Part shown: positions 60,002-64,000 of the stretch, piece after piece
Layout: each line of letters begins with the position of its first letter
Position numbering within the stretch: the stretch's first letter is position 1
NCBI GenBank assembly: GCA_963835135.1
Contig: CAWIEF010000003.1
Coordinates: forward strand, 1,488,001-1,552,000
From: JAVVHH01 sp963835135
GTDB lineage: Bacteria > Pseudomonadota > Alphaproteobacteria > Acetobacterales > Acetobacteraceae
Length of the DNA: 64,000 bases
Reading direction: 5' to 3'
The notes under the pieces: model-generated
What the model was told of the DNA's origin: nothing
Databases searched by the model: none
What the model saw: the letters and a program-made list of their open reading frames with translations, nothing else
Program-made: the position numbers and the translations under genes

Positions 60002-61884
60002 TGTCTGGGTCGAACAACAAGGACAACGCACGCACCGAGGATTTCAAGCGGGCCACTGCCGGCGCGTTGAGGGCGATCGCCAAGACGCCCGAGGTGCAGG
60101 TCGCCTTCCAGCCGGGGCCGTCCGGCCTCGTCGGCAAGCGGGCCCGCTTGCCGCTGCCAACCCGGGCGCTGCCGCCCAACGAGATGGCCAAGCTGCGCGG
60201 CGCCGCCGACAGCGTCGCCCTGCGGCTACGTCACCACGACGACGCCGTGCATGCCGCCCGCAGCCCGGCCCGGCGCGAGGCGAAGGACGTGTACGACGCG
60301 CTGGAGCAGGCACGCTGCGAGGTGGTCGGCGCGCGGCACATGGCCGGCGTGTCGGAGAACCTCCGGGCACGGCTGCAAGAGGAGTGCGAGGCCGAGGGCT
60401 TCGACCGCATGACCCGCAAGGACCAGCTGCCGCTGCCCGCCGCGCTGGGACTGCTGGCGCGCGAACTCATGTCGGGGCAGGATTCGCCGGACGCGGCCAA
60501 GCGCATCCTGGAGAGTTGGCGCAATACGCTGGGTCCGGCCGCCGACAAGGCGCTGGCCGAGATGGCGACCAACCAGCTCGACCAGACCCAATTCACCCGC
60601 TCGGCCCGCAAGCTGCTGGCCGCGCTTGACCTGGCCGAAGCCGAGATCGAGAGCGACCCGGAGCCGAACGAGGACGAGCAGGACCAGGGCGGCGAGGAGA
60701 GTGGCGCCCAGGACAACCAGGAACAGCAGCAGGGCGACCAGCAGAGCGACGCGGAGTCGATGCTGGGTGCGCAGCCCGAGGAAATGGAGGCCGACACCGC
60801 CGAGGAGGAAGGCCAGGACGAAGCCGACGACGACGCCGCGACGGCCGAGGGCGAAGACCGGCCCGGCGGACCGCAGCAGCGGCGCGAAAAGCCCGTCCCC
60901 GACGACCACCAGGCCTACCGCGCCTACAGCCGGGCCAACGACGAGGAGATCGACGCCGAGGATCTATGCGATCCGGAGGAGCTGACCCGGCTGCGCCAGC
61001 AGCTTGATCAGCAGCTCCAGCATCTTCAGGGCGTGGTCAGCAAGCTTGCCAACCGGCTGCAACGCCGGCTGATGGCGCAACAGACCCGCGCCTGGGAGTT
61101 CGACCTCGAAGAGGGCATGCTCGATGCCGGCCGCCTCGCCCGCGTGATCGTCAATCCGCTGATCTCGCTCTCCTACAAGCGCGAGCGCGAGACCGACTTC
61201 CGCGACACCGTCGTCACCCTGCTGATCGACAACTCCGGCTCCATGCGTGGCCGCCCGATCACGGTCGCCGCCATGTGCGGCGACATCCTGGCCCGCACGC
61301 TCGAGCGCTGCGCCGTCAAGGTCGAGATCCTCGGCTTCACCACCCGCGCCTGGAAGGGTGGGCAGAGCCGCGAACGCTGGGTGCAGGACAGCAAGCCGCG
61401 CAACCCGGGCCGCCTGAACGACCTGCGGCACATCATCTACAAGAGCGCCGACGCGCCCTGGCGCCGCGCCCGCAAGAATCTCGGGCTGATGCTGCGCGAG
61501 GGACTGCTTAAGGAGAATATCGACGGCGAGGCGCTGCTCTGGGCCTACCGCCGCCTCGTCAACCGCCCCGAGCATCGGCGCATCCTGATGGTCATCAGCG
61601 ACGGCGCGCCCGTCGACGACAGCACGCTGTCGGTCAACCCGGGCAACTACCTCGAGAAACACCTCCGCCAGGTCATCCACGAGATCGAAAGCCGCAATCA
61701 GGTCGAACTGATCGCCATCGGCATCGGTCACGACGTGACGCGCTACTACCGCCGGGCCGTGACGATCGTCGACGCCGAGGAGTTGGGCGGGACCGTGATG
61801 AAGAAGCTGGCCGAGCTGTTCGAGGAGGATGTCGGCATGGCCTGGGCCCGCGCCGCCGCGGAGCGCGCCCCCGCTATCGCCTGA
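60001..61884 (+). CDS. cobT: Cobaltochelatase subunit CobT
   Basis: A 627-residue partner of CobS. The middle (residues about 220-310) is a long acidic, Gln/Glu/Asp-rich linker. The C-terminal von Willebrand A domain has the MIDAS motif LLIDNSGSMRG and a later LMVISDGAPVDDST. It bridges the AAA+ ring to CobN. Normal length for the family. It ends eight bases before convergent pqiC. Confidence 0.97.
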   Translation: MSGSNNKDNARTEDFKRATAGALRAIAKTPEVQVAFQPGPSGLVGKRARLPLPTRALPPNEMAKLRGAADSVALRLRHHDDAVHAARSPARREAKDVYDALEQARCEVVGARHMAGVSENLRARLQEECEAEGFDRMTRKDQLPLPAALGLLARELMSGQDSPDAAKRILESWRNTLGPAADKALAEMATNQLDQTQFTRSARKLLAALDLAEAEIESDPEPNEDEQDQGGEESGAQDNQEQQQGDQQSDAESMLGAQPEEMEADTAEEEGQDEADDDAATAEGEDRPGGPQQRREKPVPDDHQAYRAYSRANDEEIDAEDLCDPEELTRLRQQLDQQLQHLQGVVSKLANRLQRRLMAQQTRAWEFDLEEGMLDAGRLARVIVNPLISLSYKRERETDFRDTVVTLLIDNSGSMRGRPITVAAMCGDILARTLERCAVKVEILGFTTRAWKGGQSRERWVQDSKPRNPGRLNDLRHIIYKSADAPWRRARKNLGLMLREGLLKENIDGEALLWAYRRLVNRPEHRRILMVISDGAPVDDSTLSVNPGNYLEKHLRQVIHEIESRNQVELIAIGIGHDVTRYYRRAVTIVDAEELGGTVMKKLAELFEEDVGMAWARAAAERAPAIA

Positions 61885-61892
61885 CGCCTTGG

Positions 61893-62462
61893 TTACGGGC
61901 GGCGGATCATTGCCGCGATGTCGTCGGACGCTCGCGCCAGCGCCTGGCTCATCGCCGCCACATAGGCGGCCGTCGTCGAATCCGTCGGCGTCACGTTGAC
62001 GCGGACCGATCGGGTGGCGGGCTCGCCCCGGTTTCCGTTCCGCGTGACCGCGACCTGTCCGGCGAGCACGATCTGCCCGCCCGCATCCGCATCGAAGCGC
62101 TGGATGTCGATTTCGATCCGCGCCCCGGCGTCAGCCGAAATCGCTCCCGCCGAGGTGAACACGCTGCTGCCGACAAGCCGGCCGTTGAGGTCTTCGGCCA
62201 GGACGCGGCCGACCATGTCGCCGAACGGCTCGCCCCAGCGCTCCCCGCTGGCGACCTTGAGCTGATAGGGCGTGTTCGACCGTGTGATCTCGGACCGATC
62301 CAAGTAGCCGGCGATGCCTGGCCGCCGCAGCTCCACCAGCGACGGCCCGCCCGGCGCGGACGCGCCGCGGATGGGAGCGAGCGTGAAGTAGCTCGGGTCC
62401 GGCGACGAACACGACGCCACCACCAGCGCGGACAGCGCGGTCAGGAGTGGACGGCGCCTCAT
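61893..62462 (-). CDS. pqiC: PqiC-like lipoprotein (ABC-type transport auxiliary)
   Basis: A 189-residue outer-membrane lipoprotein. The signal ends at a lipobox-like VVASC (Cys near residue 18). SYFTLAPIRG and GWPF-type strands with ELRRPGIAGYLDRSEITR follow the PqiC/DUF330 pattern. It anchors the PqiB needle to the outer membrane. Start overlaps pqiB by four bases. Confidence 0.87.
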   Translation of the reverse strand: MRRRPLLTALSALVVASCSSPDPSYFTLAPIRGASAPGGPSLVELRRPGIAGYLDRSEITRSNTPYQLKVASGERWGEPFGDMVGRVLAEDLNGRLVGSSVFTSAGAISADAGARIEIDIQRFDADAGGQIVLAGQVAVTRNGNRGEPATRSVRVNVTPTDSTTAAYVAAMSQALARASDDIAAMIRRP

Positions 62463-64000
62463 TGCGCGCCCGCCCGGCCGCGGATCAACGCCTCTGGATG
62501 GCGGTCCAAGAAGTCCGCCAATTGCCGGATCGACCGCGCCGTATCACCCACCTGCACCATCGCGCGAGACAATTCCCTTTGTGTGTCCGAGTCTTTGCCA
62601 TACCCGCGGTCGAGCGAGTTCAGCACCCGGTCAGCCCGGCTCACCGCCTGCTCGAGGGATGCGGTGATGGACGGAAGCCGGGCGAACGCCGGGCTCAGGC
62701 CGCTGTTGGCGTGGGTTGCGAGGTCGCCGACGCTCGCCATCGCCGTCGAGGCGGAGCGGAGCGTGCGGTTCAGGTTGGCGCCGATCTCGTCGAGCGGCAG
62801 CCGGTCGAGCTTGCTAGCGATGTTGCTGGCCGAACTCATGATGTTGTCGAGCCCGCCGCCCTCGCTGGGAATGATCCACTGTCCGTTCTGCTGGGTCAGC
62901 TCGGCCGGCGGCGCGTTCCGGTCGAGGTTCAACGCGAGCAACATACTGCCCGTCAGGAAGCTTGCTGTCTGAAGCTGCGCCCGCATGCCTCGCGCGACCA
63001 GTCGGCGGGCGACCTCGACCGGGTCCTCCTTGTCATCCCCGGCGTGGCTCGACGCGATCCGCTCCGGCTGGATTTGGAAGCTCACCTTGACGCGCGTCTG
63101 ACCGGTCATGGTGTCGAGGTCGAGTTCCACGTTCTCGACGGTCCCGACCTGGATGCCGAAGAAATCGACCGACGCACCCTTGGACAAGCCACGCGCCGAC
63201 GATTCGAAATAGGAGACGAAGTCGATCCTGCTCTTATAGCCGGCGGACTGCGCCTCCTCGTAGTTGCGGTACAACCTGAACTCCGCGCCGACCGGCGCCG
63301 GCTTGGCAGCCGGGTCGTGCGGCGCGTCGTATGCAACGCCGCCGTTCAAGACCGCCTGCAGGCTCGCCAGTTCAAGATGCAGCCCATCTGCACCGATCTG
63401 CACCGAAAGCCCCGACGCATTCCAGAACTTGGACCCCTCCCGAACCAGCTTGTCATAGGGCGCGCGCACGAACACCGTCAGGCTCACCGGCCCGAGCCCG
63501 TTGCCGATATCGTAGTCGAGCACCTCGCCGACGGCGAGGTCGCGATAGAACACGGGAGCGCCCGACGAGAGCGAGCCCAGTCGCTCCGCGCTGAGCCGGT
63601 AGGTCGTTCCGGGTTCGCCGCTACGAATGGCCGGCGGCGTCTCCAGCCCGGTGAAATCGTATTTGCCGTTGGCGCCCCGCTCGCCAGGGTCCATCTCGAT
63701 ATAGGCCCCCGAGACCAGCGTCTCGATGCCGGCCAAGCTGCCAGAACTGAGCCTGGGCCGGACGACCCAGAAGCGGGCATTGTCGGTCAGGAACGGATCG
63801 GCCTCCGCGCGCATGCGCACCGTGACGATCACCGTCTTGATGTCGCTCGACAGGCGGACGGATTCGACCTGGCCCAACTCGACGGCTTTGTAGCGCACCC
63901 TGGTCTGTCCGGCGACGAGCCCGTCCCCGCCGTGGAAGGAGATCGTGATGAGCGACCCCTGCTGGCTCAACGTGCGCCACGCGAGGAACCCGGCGACCAC
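62459..64000 (-). CDS. pqiB: PqiB/MCE family intermembrane transport protein (5' end cut by window)
   Basis: About 513 residues are visible and the frame is open at the window edge, so the N-terminus is missing; GTG at 64000 is not the real start. Three MCE domains are recognisable (SFHGGDGLVAGQTRVRYKAVELGQVE, then GAPVFYRDLAVGEVLDYD, then GASVDFFGIQVGTVENVELD), followed by a coiled-coil-like tail. PqiB forms a tube carrying lipids between the membranes. pqiA should lie just beyond 64000. Confidence 0.9.
   Translation of the reverse strand: MVAGFLAWRTLSQQGSLITISFHGGDGLVAGQTRVRYKAVELGQVESVRLSSDIKTVIVTVRMRAEADPFLTDNARFWVVRPRLSSGSLAGIETLVSGAYIEMDPGERGANGKYDFTGLETPPAIRSGEPGTTYRLSAERLGSLSSGAPVFYRDLAVGEVLDYDIGNGLGPVSLTVFVRAPYDKLVREGSKFWNASGLSVQIGADGLHLELASLQAVLNGGVAYDAPHDPAAKPAPVGAEFRLYRNYEEAQSAGYKSRIDFVSYFESSARGLSKGASVDFFGIQVGTVENVELDLDTMTGQTRVKVSFQIQPERIASSHAGDDKEDPVEVARRLVARGMRAQLQTASFLTGSMLLALNLDRNAPPAELTQQNGQWIIPSEGGGLDNIMSSASNIASKLDRLPLDEIGANLNRTLRSASTAMASVGDLATHANSGLSPAFARLPSITASLEQAVSRADRVLNSLDRGYGKDSDTQRELSRAMVQVGDTARSIRQLADFLDRHPEALIRGRAGAQ

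Noticed and set aside
1..64000. CRISPR arrays, tRNA or rRNA genes, IS transposases, phage genes
   Set aside because: None recognised on reading. The short dispersed repeat is not spaced like CRISPR and carries no transposase.

Overview
This is a very GC-rich, densely packed chromosomal window from what looks like an alphaproteobacterium, most likely Rhodospirillales or a near relative. The evidence is the bolA, DnaJ-domain protein, cobS, cobT neighbourhood, the DUF2842 and DUF2889 genes, PEP-CTERM proteins, and many NTG starts that overlap the previous stop codon. I cannot name the genus. No rRNA, tRNA, CRISPR array, prophage or transposase was seen.

Layout. 1-10.6 kb: a dipeptide/oligopeptide-type ABC transporter (binding protein cut by the window edge, two permeases, one fused double ATPase), an AtzG/AtzE amidohydrolase pair, and a three-subunit molybdenum hydroxylase (PaoABC type). 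10.6-14 kb: a GntR/FCD repressor divergent from an IlvD/Edd dehydratase and an RraA-like lyase. 14-27.5 kb: a branched-chain-type (Liv) ABC transporter, a carboxymuconolactone-decarboxylase-like protein, a D-amino-acid-oxidase-type flavoprotein, a proline racemase/4-hydroxyproline epimerase, an amidohydrolase, a secreted PEP-CTERM metzincin protease and PutA. Read together, 14-27.5 kb looks like a locus for using proline, hydroxyproline and perhaps proline-rich protein. 27.6-31.6 kb is patchier and AT-richer, with a frameshifted PEP-CTERM gene, a gamma-glutamyltransferase, a glycosyltransferase and a small membrane ORF. 31.6-37.2 kb: LigD, a split chromate transporter and two tandem RadC genes. 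37.3-41.8 kb: a methyltransferase and a sugar-nucleotide/glycosyltransferase operon. 41.8-49 kb: an amidase, an LplT-like transporter, a pair of paralogous stress-type proteins, a lipoprotein, a PEBP protein and a DEAD-box helicase. 49-53.2 kb: a complete ugpBAEC-type operon. 53.3-64 kb: apt, a Bug-like protein, a glycosyltransferase, an aspartoacylase-family protein, DUF2889, bolA, a DnaJ-domain protein, cobST and pqiBC (pqiB cut by the window edge).

The least expected signals are these. (1) A dispersed repeat with terminal inverted repeats TCATCGCGAG/CTCGCGATGA occurs at the binding-protein/permease junction of all three ABC operons where that junction is visible, plus one copy in front of livG. 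(2) Two tandem RadC genes, the first with its JAMM metal ligands replaced and the second carrying a long unknown N-terminal region. (3) A PEP-CTERM metzincin whose N-terminus looks like a prepilin leader placed before an export signal. (4) A two-gene family of stress-type proteins sharing distant motifs, including a common RVRSYV tail motif. (5) Four convergent gene pairs whose stop codons share one CTAG or TTAG tetranucleotide.
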